Shown here: positions 1 through 6,257 of the stretch, piece by piece
Layout: each line of letters opens with the position of its first letter
Numbering within the stretch: the stretch's first letter is position 1
NCBI GenBank assembly: GCA_000717735.1
Contig: JOBE01000088.1
Coordinates: forward strand, 1-17,052
DNA: 17,052 bases
Origin: Streptomyces griseoluteus
Lineage (GTDB): Bacteria > Actinomycetota > Actinomycetes > Streptomycetales > Streptomycetaceae
Reading direction: 5' to 3'
The notes under the pieces: generated by a model
The model's database searches: none
What the model was told of the DNA's origin: nothing
What the model saw: only the letters and a program-made list of their open reading frames with translations
Program-made: the position numbers and the translations under genes

Positions 1-1264
1 GTGCGGGCGGCGGCGGGGCCATCGGGGTGTGGGCGTCGGGCCCGGGGACGTACCCCATGGCGGGCGCCGGAGGCCCGGGAGTGAAGACGGGCGCGGGCGC
101 GGCGGCCGCCCCGCGCTCCAGGCGGTCGAGCCGTGCCTGGACCGACCGCTCGTCGTCGAAGGCGGCGGGCAGCAGCACGCGCGCGCAGATCAGCTCCAGC
201 TGGAGCCGGGGCGAGGTGGCGCCCCGCATCTCGGTCAGTCCGCTGTTGACGAGATCGGCGGCCCTGCTGAGCTCGGCGGCGCCGAAGACGGACGCCTGGG
301 CCTGCATGCGCTCGATCACGTCGGCCGGGGCGTCGATGAGCCCCTTCTCGGCCGCGTCCGGCACGGCGGCGAGGATCACCAGGTCGCGGAGCCGCTCGAG
401 GAGGTCGGCGACGAACCGGCGCGGGTCGTTGCCCCCCTCGACGACCTGGTCGACGACCTCGAAGGCGGCGGCGCCGTCCCCGGCGGCGAACGCCTCCACG
501 ACGGAGTCGAGCAGGGACCCGTCCGTGTAGCCGAGCAGGGACGTCGCCATGGCGTATGTCACACCGTCGGCGGCGGCGCCGGCCAGGAGCTGGTCCATGA
601 CGGACATCGAGTCACGCACGGATCCGGCACCGGCGCGCACGACGAGCGGCAGCACGCCGTCCTCGACGGGGATGCCCTCACGCCCGCAGACCTCGCCCAG
701 GTACTCCCGGAGGGTGCCGGGCGGCACGAGCCGGAAGGGGTAGTGGTGGGTCCGCGACCGGATCGTCCCGATGACCTTCTCGGGTTCGGTGGTGGCGAAG
801 ATGAACTTCAGATGCTCCGGCGGCTCCTCGACCACCTTCAGGAGGGCGTTGAAGCCCGCCGAGGTGACCATGTGGGCCTCGTCGATGATGTAGATCTTGT
901 AGCGGCTGGACGCGGGCCCGAAGAAGGCCTTCTCCCGCAGGTCACGGGCGTCGTCCACACCACCGTGCGAGGCCGCGTCGATCTCGATGACGTCGATCGA
1001 CCCGGGCCCGTTGCGCGCGAGGTCGCGGCAGGACTGGCACTCCCCGCAGGGCGTCGGCGTGGGCCCCTGCTCACAGTTCAGACACCGCGCCAGGATCCGC
1101 GCGCTGGTCGTCTTGCCACACCCGCGGGGCCCGCTGAACAGGTACGCGTGATTGACCCGGTTGTTCCGCAGGGCCTGCTGCAACGGGTCGGTGACATGCT
1201 CCTGCCCGATGACCTCGGCGAAGGACTCGGGGCGATAGCGGCGGTAGAGCGCGAGAGACGACAC
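1..1264 (-). CDS. dnaX: DNA polymerase III subunit gamma/tau (5' part, C-terminus outside window)
   Basis: This gene encodes the AAA+ motor subunit of the clamp loader, which opens and loads the beta clamp at replication forks in the cytoplasm. Reading from the GTG at 1264, the protein opens with SSLALYRRYRPESFAEVIGQ, the hallmark DnaX N-terminus. Walker A GPRGCGKT lies at residues 45-52. A four-cysteine zinc module is formed by C64, C73, C76 and C79. Walker B YIIDEAH is near 125-131 and the sensor-1 segment FATTEP near 156-161. The AAA+ and collar regions are followed by a proline/alanine-rich linker that runs off the left edge, so about 421 codons are visible and the tau-type C-terminus is missing. 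No Shine-Dalgarno sequence precedes the GTG. Family identity is certain; only the exact start is inferred. Confidence 0.97.
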   Translation of the reverse strand, partial: MSSLALYRRYRPESFAEVIGQEHVTDPLQQALRNNRVNHAYLFSGPRGCGKTTSARILARCLNCEQGPTPTPCGECQSCRDLARNGPGSIDVIEIDAASHGGVDDARDLREKAFFGPASSRYKIYIIDEAHMVTSAGFNALLKVVEEPPEHLKFIFATTEPEKVIGTIRSRTHHYPFRLVPPGTLREYLGEVCGREGIPVEDGVLPLVVRAGAGSVRDSMSVMDQLLAGAAADGVTYAMATSLLGYTDGSLLDSVVEAFAAGDGAAAFEVVDQVVEGGNDPRRFVADLLERLRDLVILAAVPDAAEKGLIDAPADVIERMQAQASVFGAAELSRAADLVNSGLTEMRGATSPRLQLELICARVLLPAAFDDERSVQARLDRLERGAAAAPAPVFTPGPPAPAMGYVPGPDAHTPMAPPPPA

Positions 1265-1279
1265 GTATACGAGGTTATA
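1265..1279 (-). promoter_or_regulatory. Candidate -10 box of dnaX giving a leaderless or near-leaderless mRNA
   Basis: On the minus strand TATAACCT (1279-1272) precedes the GTG. The hexamer TAACCT ends 7 nt before the start codon, so transcription could begin at or within a few bases of GTG. This fits the absence of a ribosome binding site. No clear -35 box is visible, so this is inference. Confidence 0.35.
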
Positions 1280-1375
1280 GGCGCCCACCGACAACCAGGG
1301 CCCACCGACGACGGAGACGATCACGACCCGCCACTCCCGACCTCTGGAAACCGGGCACCCCGGGAAGCCGTACCG

Positions 1376-1391
1376 CCCCGGACCGCCGGGG
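1376..1391 (-). terminator. GC-rich hairpin downstream of the SRP RNA
   Basis: CCCCGG and CCGGGG form a 6-bp stem with the loop ACCG just past the 3' end of the SRP RNA. A second short hairpin (CCGGG-CAC-CCCGG) lies a little further on. Neither has a U-tract, so termination is only a guess. Confidence 0.3.
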
Positions 1392-1396
1392 AACGC

Positions 1397-1491
1397 AAGC
1401 GCCCCCCACGCACCTGCCAGAGCCGACCTACCCTTGCTGCCTTCCGGCCCTGGGGGAGTTCAGTCAGATAGCACCGCGTGAGGGGCTCCGC
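1397..1491 (-). ncRNA. ffs: Signal recognition particle RNA, bacterial small type (4.5S-like)
   Basis: This is the RNA scaffold of the signal recognition particle, which binds Ffh and targets nascent membrane proteins to FtsY. On the minus strand the conserved apical SRP motif is seen as GGGCCGGAAGGCAGCAAGGG, with its GGAA tetraloop and purine-rich internal loop. The ends pair: GCCCCTCACGC (1486-1476) against GCGTGGGGGGC (1411-1401), 11 pairs including one U-G. The fold is one long hairpin of about 95 nt, the usual size of the small type. A -10-like TACCCT on the minus strand (1499-1494) lies just upstream. The position beside dnaX and a serine tRNA matches the arrangement I know from Streptomyces. 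Exact ends are uncertain by a few bases. Confidence 0.92.
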
Positions 1492-1584
1492 CAAGGGTAC
1501 CCGATCCCGGGACCGGGCGGCTCCCCACGGGGGGCCGCGGAACGTTCTTGTGGATCACGTTCGCGAGCACCCCTCAACGTCTTG

Positions 1585-1590
1585 TATTGT
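1585..1590 (+). promoter_or_regulatory. Candidate -10 box of the tRNA-Ser gene
   Basis: TATTGT ends 7 nt before the first base of the mature tRNA, in an AT-rich pocket of otherwise very GC-rich DNA. The -35 region is weak (TTCGCG at 1560-1565, 19-bp spacer). The start site would lie at the tRNA 5' end. Confidence 0.4.
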
Positions 1591-1597
1591 TTGCGGC

Positions 1598-1685
1598 GGA
1601 GGATTCGCCTAGTGGCCTAGGGCGCACGCTTGGAAAGCGTGTTGGGGGCAACCCCTCACGAGTTCGAATCTCGTATCCTCCGCCA
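1598..1685 (+). tRNA. tRNA-Ser (anticodon GGA)
   Basis: This is a class II tRNA that reads UCC and UCU codons. The acceptor stem is GGAGGAT (1598-1604) with ATCCTCC (1675-1681). The discriminator is G1682 and CCA is encoded at 1683-1685. The anticodon stem CACGC/GCGTG encloses the loop TTGGAAA, with anticodon GGA at 1632-1634. A long variable arm (TTGGGGGCAACCCCTC region) is typical of serine tRNAs, and the T arm has the standard TTCGAAT loop between ACGAG and CTCGT. Confidence 0.98.
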
Positions 1686-1710
1686 GTGCCTCACCGGGCA
1701 CGATGTCGAA

Positions 1711-1745
1711 GGGCCCCGCAGCTTGCTGCGGGGCCCTTCTTCGTT
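1711..1745 (+). terminator. Strong hairpin terminator after tRNA-Ser
   Basis: GGGCCCCGCAG and CTGCGGGGCCC form a perfect 11-bp stem with a CTTG loop, followed by a T-rich run (TTCTTCGTT). It lies 25 nt after the tRNA. It also faces the convergent DUF3052 gene and may stop transcription from both sides. Confidence 0.85.
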
Positions 1746-1799
1746 GCCCGTCTCGGTTTCCGTATCCGCCGCTCTGCGAGAAGCGTGGGATGGACCCCT

Positions 1800-2228
1800 C
1801 TACCCGGGCGCGCCCAGCGCCTTGGGCCGAACCACTCGGGAGGCGGTCCAGGCCCCTGCCGGGACGGTGCCGGTCTGCGACAGGCCGGCCGCCGAAGCGG
1901 CTTCTTCGATCTCGCCGGGCTCCAGGTGGCCGGGCTTGCCGGGGTTCGGCGTCAGCACCCAGATGTGGCCATCGGGCGAGAGGGGGTCGGCCGCCTCCGT
2001 CAGGATGTCGACGAGGTCACCGTCCGCCTGCCGCAACCACAGGAGCACGACGTCGACCGTGCCCGGGTGATCGTCGCTGACGAGGCTGCCGCCGACGGCC
2101 TCCTCGACCGACTCCCGCAGGCTGTCGTCGACGTCGTCATCCTGTCCGAGCTCCTGCACCAGCAGGCCGCTGGAGAACCCCAACCGAGCTCCGTAGTCGA
2201 CCTCTTCAGGCTCAGCAACAGATGGCAT
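1800..2228 (-). CDS. DUF3052 family protein
   Basis: This 142-residue cytoplasmic protein has no known catalytic role. The sequence fits the actinobacterial DUF3052 family: an N-terminal GARLGFSSGLLVQELGQDDD block, an acidic VDDSLRESVEEAVGG helix, the VDVVLLWLR strand, a GHIWVLTPNPG turn and the C-terminal EEAASAAGLSQT helix ending in a basic tail. The length matches the family. The ATG at 2228 is chosen because GGGAGGGG lies 5 nt upstream, whereas in-frame upstream codons look non-coding. It lies 82 nt downstream of the TetR gene in the same direction, so partial co-transcription is possible, though the good ribosome site suggests independent expression. No signal peptide or membrane segment is present. 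The family is clear and the function unknown. Confidence 0.9.
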   Translation of the reverse strand: MPSVAEPEEVDYGARLGFSSGLLVQELGQDDDVDDSLRESVEEAVGGSLVSDDHPGTVDVVLLWLRQADGDLVDILTEAADPLSPDGHIWVLTPNPGKPGHLEPGEIEEAASAAGLSQTGTVPAGAWTASRVVRPKALGAPG

Positions 2229-2310
2229 CGTGCCCCTCCCCCCTGTCGTGACGGCAACCCCTACCGGCTGACCAACCAGGATGGCAGCCTCGGCACCCGC
2301 CCGGACAACG

Positions 2311-2955
2311 TCAGGCCTTCGCGGCCGGGAGGTCTTCTCCGAGGCCGGTGCCGAGGAGGTCGAAGACGTACGTGGCCTCCGGGGCAACGGCGGCCGCGAT
2401 CCGGTCGTTGGGCTCCCCGGCCAGGGTGAGTTCCTGGATGCGCTGGAACAGCAGGCGGTGCGCTGCAGCCAGGAGCGCGGCTGCGGCCCGGGGGGCGATG
2501 ACCGGCGCGGTGGCGGGGGCGTCGTCCGCGAGCGCCGCGGCGAGGGCCTCCTCCCGCAGGTCGTGCAGTTCGCGCAGCCGGGCCGTGAGGGTGGGACTGT
2601 CGGCGATCATGCGGGCGAACTCCGGACCGGCGAAGCCCGCCACGGGGTCGCACTGCTCGACCGCCGCGACGAACTCACGCCGCAGCGCCGCGAGCGCCGA
2701 CTCTCCCGCCGCCCGGTCGGCGACGGCGCGCGCCAGGCTCGCGGTGAACGCCTCGTGGTGGTCGAGGGCCAGGTCCTCCTTGCGCGCGAAGTAGTTGGTG
2801 ACCGTCTTCTTGGCGACGCGGGCCGCCGTGGCGATCTCGGCGATCGTCGTCTGCTCGAAGCCCTGCTCCATGAAGAGCCTGGTGGCGTGGTCGGAGATCA
2901 GCTTCCTGGTCTCGTGCTTCTTGGACTCGCGGAGTCCCATGCTCTCGATACCCAT
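2311..2955 (-). CDS. TetR/AcrR family transcriptional regulator
   Basis: This 214-residue protein is a ligand-responsive repressor. The N-terminal helix-turn-helix spans about residues 17-60, with TTIAEIATAARVAKKTVTNYF as turn and recognition helix followed by the usual ARKEDL. The helical remainder (about 70-210) is the effector-binding and dimerisation domain, which varies and gives no ligand clue. The gene is divergent from the VOC-cupin gene, the normal arrangement for a local repressor. The ATG at 2955 is preferred to the ATG at 2940. No ribosome site is visible for 2955, but a -10-like TAAGAT ends 6 nt upstream, which fits a leaderless mRNA starting at this ATG. Residues 1-5 add nothing to the fold, so 2940 remains possible. 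Confidence 0.93.
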   Translation of the reverse strand: MGIESMGLRESKKHETRKLISDHATRLFMEQGFEQTTIAEIATAARVAKKTVTNYFARKEDLALDHHEAFTASLARAVADRAAGESALAALRREFVAAVEQCDPVAGFAGPEFARMIADSPTLTARLRELHDLREEALAAALADDAPATAPVIAPRAAAALLAAAHRLLFQRIQELTLAGEPNDRIAAAVAPEATYVFDLLGTGLGEDLPAAKA

Positions 2956-2961
2956 GGGCGA

Positions 2962-2967
2962 ATCTTA
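2962..2967 (-). promoter_or_regulatory. Candidate -10 box for leaderless TetR-family gene
   Basis: On the minus strand TAAGAT is followed by TCGCCC and then the ATG. With a 6-nt gap the transcript would start at the start codon. The -35 element is not obvious. The upstream area overlaps the proximal copy of the 17-bp direct repeat, as expected for autoregulation. Confidence 0.45.
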
Positions 2968-2971
2968 CACT

Positions 2972-3040
2972 CGTTGCAAATTTAGCCTTGACGCACCCGG
3001 AAGCCCGTGCGTAACGTTACGTCCGTTGCAAAAATCGCCT
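2972..3040. repeat. Two 17-bp direct repeats flanking the divergent promoters
   Basis: CGTTGCAAATTTAGCCT (2972-2988) and CGTTGCAAAAATCGCCT (3024-3040) agree at 14 of 17 positions. Their start-to-start distance is 52 bp, close to five helical turns. The first copy lies over the upstream part of the TetR promoter and the second at the predicted start site of the plus-strand promoter. They are candidate binding sites for the TetR protein, though TetR proteins usually bind palindromes. Confidence 0.4.
2988..3021 (+). promoter_or_regulatory. Candidate promoter and palindromic operator for the VOC-cupin unit
   Basis: TTGACG (2988-2993) and TAACGT (3012-3017) are separated by 18 bp, a good housekeeping-type promoter on the plus strand. 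The -10 box lies inside the perfect 12-bp palindrome CGTAACGTTACG (3010-3021), a natural place for a repressor. Transcription from here would start near 3024 and run toward the small ORF and the VOC-cupin gene. Confidence 0.45.
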
Positions 3041-3069
3041 CGTAGGACGACACGGGAAGAGACCACCTG

Positions 3070-3285
3070 TTGCGAAAGCTGAACCCCACCGCGCTCCCCC
3101 TCGGCACGCTCACCACGCTCACCCACGCGCCGCTCGCCGTCGCACCGCTCACGGTCACGCCGCTCACCACCGTCGGGACCACGCCCCTGGCCGCCGCACC
3201 GCGCCCGCTCCGCGAGCTGCCCCGTGCCGGCCGCCGCGAGGCGCCTGCCCGCACCCGGATCCACGCGCCGCGGCGTACGTACTGA
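3070..3285 (+). CDS. Doubtful short hypothetical protein (TTG start)
   Basis: This is a possible 71-residue protein with the N-terminus MRKLNPTALPLGTLTTLTHA, rich in Leu/Thr/Pro/Ala, and a basic arginine-rich C-terminus. Third codon positions are about 90 percent G or C, as in real genes here, and GGGAAGA lies 9 nt before the TTG. It also lies directly downstream of the good plus-strand promoter. Against it: no recognised family, a rare start codon, and low-complexity composition that GC-rich leader DNA can produce by chance. It could be a translated leader of the VOC-cupin mRNA, or not a gene at all. No gene on the opposite strand competes for the stretch. Confidence 0.35.
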   Translation: MRKLNPTALPLGTLTTLTHAPLAVAPLTVTPLTTVGTTPLAAAPRPLRELPRAGRREAPARTRIHAPRRTY

Positions 3286-3398
3286 CCCCGGCTGCACCGA
3301 CCCGGGTCAGCCCCTCGGGTCATCACACCGAGCCAGAGCACCGCACCGCCGCCCGTACCCCCCCGCCCGCGCACACGCCCACCTGCCGAGGAGCCGCC

Positions 3399-4220
3399 GT
3401 GAACGTCTCTACCTCCACCCTCTCCCTCACCGTCGCCGACGTGGACGCCTCCCGGGAGTTCCTCACCACCCACCTCGGCTACCAGGTGGCCATGGCCGCC
3501 GACGGTTTCGCCTCCCTCACCCGTGAGGACGCCGCCGTCGACATCGTGCTGCTCAGCCGCGGCACCGAAGTCCTCCCGCCCGAGCAGCGCGACCAGCAGG
3601 CGGCCGGCCTGATCCTGGCGCTCACCGTCACCGACCTCGCGACGGAGGAGGCCCGCCTGCGCGCCGCGGGCGCCCCCATCACGATGCCGCTCCGCGAAGA
3701 GCCCTGGGGCGAGCGGCTGTTCCAGCTGACCGACCCCAACGGCGTCGTCGTCCAACTCGTCGAATGGGTCGCGCCGGGTACGTCGTCCCACACCCCTGAC
3801 ACCGATGACACCGATGACACCCGGACCGAACAGGAGGAGGCGCCCGCCGTGCACGTGATCAGCCCCTCGGACGAGGCCGTCACCGTCTCCCCCAACGCCA
3901 CCATGACCGGCCTCGCCGCCCCGAGCCGCGGCAGCGCCGAACTCAGCACCTGGACAGTCGAGATGGCCGCCGGAGCCACCGGACCCGAACACACCATCAG
4001 CCGCGAACAGGTCTGGACGGTCACCGCCGGCTCCCTGGAGGTCACCTGCGCCGGCCGCACCGAGAAGGTCGCGGCCGGACAGACCGTCGTCCTCCCGCCG
4101 GACCTGGTCCGCCAGGTCCACGCCCCCGAGGCGGCCGAGGCCCACGTCGCCATGCGCGCCGACGCCCACGCCACCGTCCCGGGCACCGAGGGCACCCGCA
4201 CGCTCCCCTGGGCCGAGTAA
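3399..4220 (+). CDS. VOC (glyoxalase-like) and cupin domain fusion protein
   Basis: This 273-residue cytoplasmic protein has two small beta-barrel folds. Residues 1-125 form a VOC/PhnB-like domain: the opening STLSLTVADVDASREFLTTH strand-helix, GLILALTVTDL starting the second half, and the closing FQLTDPNGVVVQLVEWV. A flexible TPDTDDTDDTRTEQEE linker follows. A cupin begins near residue 151, with EHTISREQVWTVTAGSLEV as motif 1 and GQTVVLPPDLVRQVHAP as a degenerate motif 2. Only part of the usual metal ligand set is present, so a binding or stress role is as likely as an enzyme. GAGGAG lies 5 nt before the GTG at 3399. A second start may exist at the cupin boundary. Divergence from the TetR gene suggests TetR control. 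The substrate is unknown. Confidence 0.92.
   Translation: MNVSTSTLSLTVADVDASREFLTTHLGYQVAMAADGFASLTREDAAVDIVLLSRGTEVLPPEQRDQQAAGLILALTVTDLATEEARLRAAGAPITMPLREEPWGERLFQLTDPNGVVVQLVEWVAPGTSSHTPDTDDTDDTRTEQEEAPAVHVISPSDEAVTVSPNATMTGLAAPSRGSAELSTWTVEMAAGATGPEHTISREQVWTVTAGSLEVTCAGRTEKVAAGQTVVLPPDLVRQVHAPEAAEAHVAMRADAHATVPGTEGTRTLPWAE
3832..3851 (+). promoter_or_regulatory. Candidate internal ribosome site and GTG start for a separate cupin
   Basis: AGGAGGAGG (3832-3840) is followed 8 nt later by an in-frame GTG (3849-3851, residue 151), exactly where the cupin domain begins. It is stronger than the site used for the full-length protein. A free cupin of about 123 residues could be made from the same mRNA. 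Confidence 0.45.
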
Positions 4221-4256
4221 CACCGGAGTACGCGCGCGTGGGCAGGGATGCCCCAG

Positions 4257-4296
4257 GCCGGAGGGCCGGACCGCTGATGCGGTCCGGCCCTCCGGC
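4257..4296. terminator. Bidirectional hairpin terminator
   Basis: GCCGGAGGGCCGGACCGC (4257-4274) pairs perfectly with 4279-4296 around a TGAT loop, an 18-bp stem. It sits between the convergent VOC-cupin gene and the minus-strand secreted protein gene, so it can end both transcripts. A U-tract is absent, which is common in actinomycetes. Confidence 0.85.
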
Positions 4297-4327
4297 GTAG
4301 ACGTGTTCCGTGCGGCTCGCCGCCCGA

Positions 4328-4906
4328 CTACACGGGGCAGGGCCGGTACTCGAGGCTGAGTTCGCGGTCGACGGCATAGCTGGTCCGCATCGACGCGTCG
4401 ATCACCTGCGGCCAGGACCCGTACTTGGCGTGGAGCTGGTCCGCCGTGGGACCGAGCGGGTTGCCGTACTTGGCGATGTTCCGCTCCTCCAGGATCCGCA
4501 CCTCCTCAGGGGACATGCCGGCGCGGGTGATCTCCTTGGCCTGGTTCCGCATGTCGACCAGCTCGCGGGCGATCTCCTCGTCCGACGCACCCGCCTCACG
4601 CATGGCGGCCTCGGTCCGGCGCATGTCGTCCAGGAGCCCGTGGTACCGCATCCGGGTCCGCTGGGCCTCGACCTTCTCGTCCATCGGCAGGACGCGGATC
4701 CGGCACACGACGGGGTCCGTGCTGGGACAGGGGTCGTCGGCGGATACGGGCCGGGCGAGCGGGGCCGTGATGACCGAACCACAGGCCTCCACGGCACCGG
4801 CGACGGAGGCGCCGGCCGTACCCAGCAGCGCGACGGCGGCCATGAACGGGACGAGGGCGCGTCGCAGCAGGGAGGAGGAGGGAGCGGAGAGAGAGGAAGA
4901 ACGCAT
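4328..4906 (-). CDS. Secreted protein of unknown function with toxin-terminus-like C-terminal segment
   Basis: This 192-residue protein starts MRSSSLSAPSSSLLRRALVP and has a hydrophobic stretch to about residue 38 (ASVAGA), a typical Sec signal peptide. The mature part has Cys at 42, 60, 68 and 190, then a charged helical region (75-140). The C-terminal block, residues 141-182, includes ERNIAKYGNPLGPT and QVIDASMRTSYAVD. From memory, a similar arrangement with R-T-N near the end recurs at the C-termini of Rhs and other polymorphic-toxin-like proteins; I could not verify this. The ATG at 4906 is preferred because it starts just before the signal peptide; an in-frame GTG at 4951 would add 15 residues, and neither has a clear ribosome site. 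The gene is divergent from another small secreted protein. Activity cannot be stated. Confidence 0.85.
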   Translation of the reverse strand: MRSSSLSAPSSSLLRRALVPFMAAVALLGTAGASVAGAVEACGSVITAPLARPVSADDPCPSTDPVVCRIRVLPMDEKVEAQRTRMRYHGLLDDMRRTEAAMREAGASDEEIARELVDMRNQAKEITRAGMSPEEVRILEERNIAKYGNPLGPTADQLHAKYGSWPQVIDASMRTSYAVDRELSLEYRPCPV

Positions 4907-5114
4907 GCGCGCATCTTTGAGGCCGCCGACACCTCCTGCGCGCAGGCTCACCGTTGATCACTCCTACGGGGAAGGCGTCGATCATGCCGTCAAGGGGCGC
5001 CATTCACTGGATCGAGGGGTGATGAGAGGGAGGGACGTTACTGCGGTCACCGGTGTGTAGTGATGTCGATACTTTCTGTGATGACCAGTCGGCTCGACCA
5101 AACAGGGGTTATCG

Positions 5115-5522
5115 ATGAGGAAGTTGGCTACGGCAGTGGTTGCCGCGGGGCTGTTCTTCGGGGGGATGGGGGTGGCGGTTGCGGACTCGTCCACACGCCA
5201 GTTCGACATGACGACGACAGGAGCCAGGTTCTTCGGCAAGTACCAGTGGCAGCCGAAGGATCGCGTGCCGAGCGGACTCCACGTGGATGGGGTACTGCGA
5301 GACGACAAGGGCGACGACGGCCATAACGTCTATCTCCAGGTCAAGGTGGAGGGTTACGCCTGGGGACGGCACAACGGCGTGCAGAGGAAAGACACCAGGG
5401 TGAACGAGGTCTACCGCGATGGTGCAGTGCTGGTAACCGACGAAGTCCGCGTAAAGGTCTGCCGCGACCGCGGTTCTCTCCGGCCGGACAACTGCTCTCC
5501 GAGCCGGGTATTCACTCGCTGA
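5115..5522 (+). CDS. Small secreted protein, first gene of the ABC cassette
   Basis: This 135-residue protein has a clear Sec signal peptide: MRKLATAVVAAGLFFGGMGV with a likely cut after AVA (residue 23). The mature part is about 112 residues, beta-rich and highly charged, with a conserved-looking HVDGVLRDDKGDDGHNVYLQ segment. Its only two cysteines, C116 and C127, are close together and likely form a disulfide. There is no lipobox, so it should be released or wall-associated. AGGGG lies 6 nt before the ATG. A -10-like TACTTT is seen at 5069-5074. Codons are less G/C-rich than in the flanking core genes. The ABC ATPase starts 60 nt downstream in the same direction, which suggests a shared unit with the transporter as its exporter, sensor or immunity partner. 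No family function is known to me. Confidence 0.88.
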   Translation: MRKLATAVVAAGLFFGGMGVAVADSSTRQFDMTTTGARFFGKYQWQPKDRVPSGLHVDGVLRDDKGDDGHNVYLQVKVEGYAWGRHNGVQRKDTRVNEVYRDGAVLVTDEVRVKVCRDRGSLRPDNCSPSRVFTR

Positions 5523-5534
5523 TAGTCGACGGCC

Positions 5535-5560
5535 TGGGAGCCGCCGACGTGCGGCTCCCA
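5535..5560 (+). terminator. Intergenic hairpin between secreted protein and ABC ATPase
   Basis: TGGGAGCCGC (5535-5544) and GCGGCTCCCA (5551-5560) form a perfect 10-bp stem with a 6-nt loop, 12 nt after the stop codon. There is no U-tract. It may partly end transcription or protect the upstream mRNA so that the secreted protein is made in excess over the transporter. Confidence 0.55.
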
Positions 5561-5582
5561 CTCACCAGGGAGCACCCCCACA

Positions 5583-6257
5583 ATGGATGTCATTCTCCGC
5601 GCCGCGAGCGTGGACCTCCTGTACGGCACCCAGCAGGCCGTCACCAACGCTGATTTCACGCTCAAGCGCGGCGAAGTGGCTGCCATCATGGGCAGCAGCG
5701 GCTCTGGCAAGTCGTCGCTGTTGTACTGCCTCGCCGGTGTTCTGCGGCCCTCCAAGGGGACGGTGACGTTCGACGGGATGCAGCTTTCGACTATCCCGGA
5801 CGGAGAGCTGAGTGCCCTGCGTCGCACCCGTCTCGGTTTTGTCTTCCAGTACGGGGAGCTTTTGCCCGAGCTGACCGTGGAGGAGAACGCGGCGCTTCCT
5901 CTCCGGCTCGCCGGGATCAGCAAGACCCATGCCCATGCAATGGCCGCTCAGGTGCTGGGACGGCTTGGGATGGGCGACCTGTTGCGGCGCAGGACCTCAA
6001 AGCTATCGGGCGGCCAGAGCCAGCGTGTGGCAGTTGCGCGCGCCCTCGTTCACCGACCGGACGTGGTGTTCGCGGACGAGCCGACCGGCGCCCTCGATAG
6101 CGCCAACGCGGCTGCGGTACTAGAGGAATTCCTTCAGCTGGCACGGCGGCAGAAGACTGCCGTGGTCATCGTCACCCACGACTCCGACGTCGCGGCGAAG
6201 GCCGATACGCAGTACACGATGTCAGACGGTCTTCTGACCCAGCGAGTGGCAGTGTGA
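5583..6257 (+). CDS. ABC transporter ATP-binding protein (MacB/LolD type)
   Basis: This 224-residue cytoplasmic ATPase energises the permease encoded next. Walker A GSSGSGKSS is at residues 37-45, the Q-loop glutamine at 89 (VFQ), the ABC signature LSGGQ at 141-145 and Walker B VVFADEPT at 161-168 with catalytic E166. The D-loop is ALD (170-172) and the switch histidine is H199 in THD. Length and the DEPTGALD segment are typical of the LolD/MacB/FtsE group, whose partners are FtsX-fold permeases. AGGGAG lies about 10 nt before the ATG. Its last codon and stop overlap the permease start by 4 bp (GTGA), indicating translational coupling. Codon use is less extreme in G/C than in the core genes. 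Confidence 0.97.
   Translation: MDVILRAASVDLLYGTQQAVTNADFTLKRGEVAAIMGSSGSGKSSLLYCLAGVLRPSKGTVTFDGMQLSTIPDGELSALRRTRLGFVFQYGELLPELTVEENAALPLRLAGISKTHAHAMAAQVLGRLGMGDLLRRRTSKLSGGQSQRVAVARALVHRPDVVFADEPTGALDSANAAAVLEEFLQLARRQKTAVVIVTHDSDVAAKADTQYTMSDGLLTQRVAV

Noticed and set aside
1..1264. Programmed frameshift site for a short gamma form of DnaX
   Set aside because: No A-rich slippery sequence is seen in the visible part, and the region beyond the left edge cannot be examined.
29..1471. Long plus-strand open frame (480 codons) opposite dnaX
   Set aside because: It is the antisense image of dnaX and crosses the SRP RNA; the protein is Gly/Arg/Asp-rich without any family motif, as expected from high-GC DNA.
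3299..3322. GACCCGGGTC palindrome and two GGGTCA copies before the VOC-cupin gene
   Set aside because: Short GC-rich matches of low information; no promoter box is associated with them.
3399..4220. Frameshift joining two separate genes (VOC and cupin)
   Set aside because: The frame is continuous with normal codon use throughout and a plausible linker; fusion with a possible internal start explains it better.
2982..4223. Minus-strand open frame of 413 codons opposite the VOC-cupin gene
   Set aside because: Glycine/valine-rich, without motifs, and antisense to a gene with clear domains, a ribosome site and a terminator.
5048..5055. Palindrome CACCGGTG between the divergent secreted-protein genes
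   Set aside because: Only 8 bp and expected by chance at this base composition; no matching second element was found.
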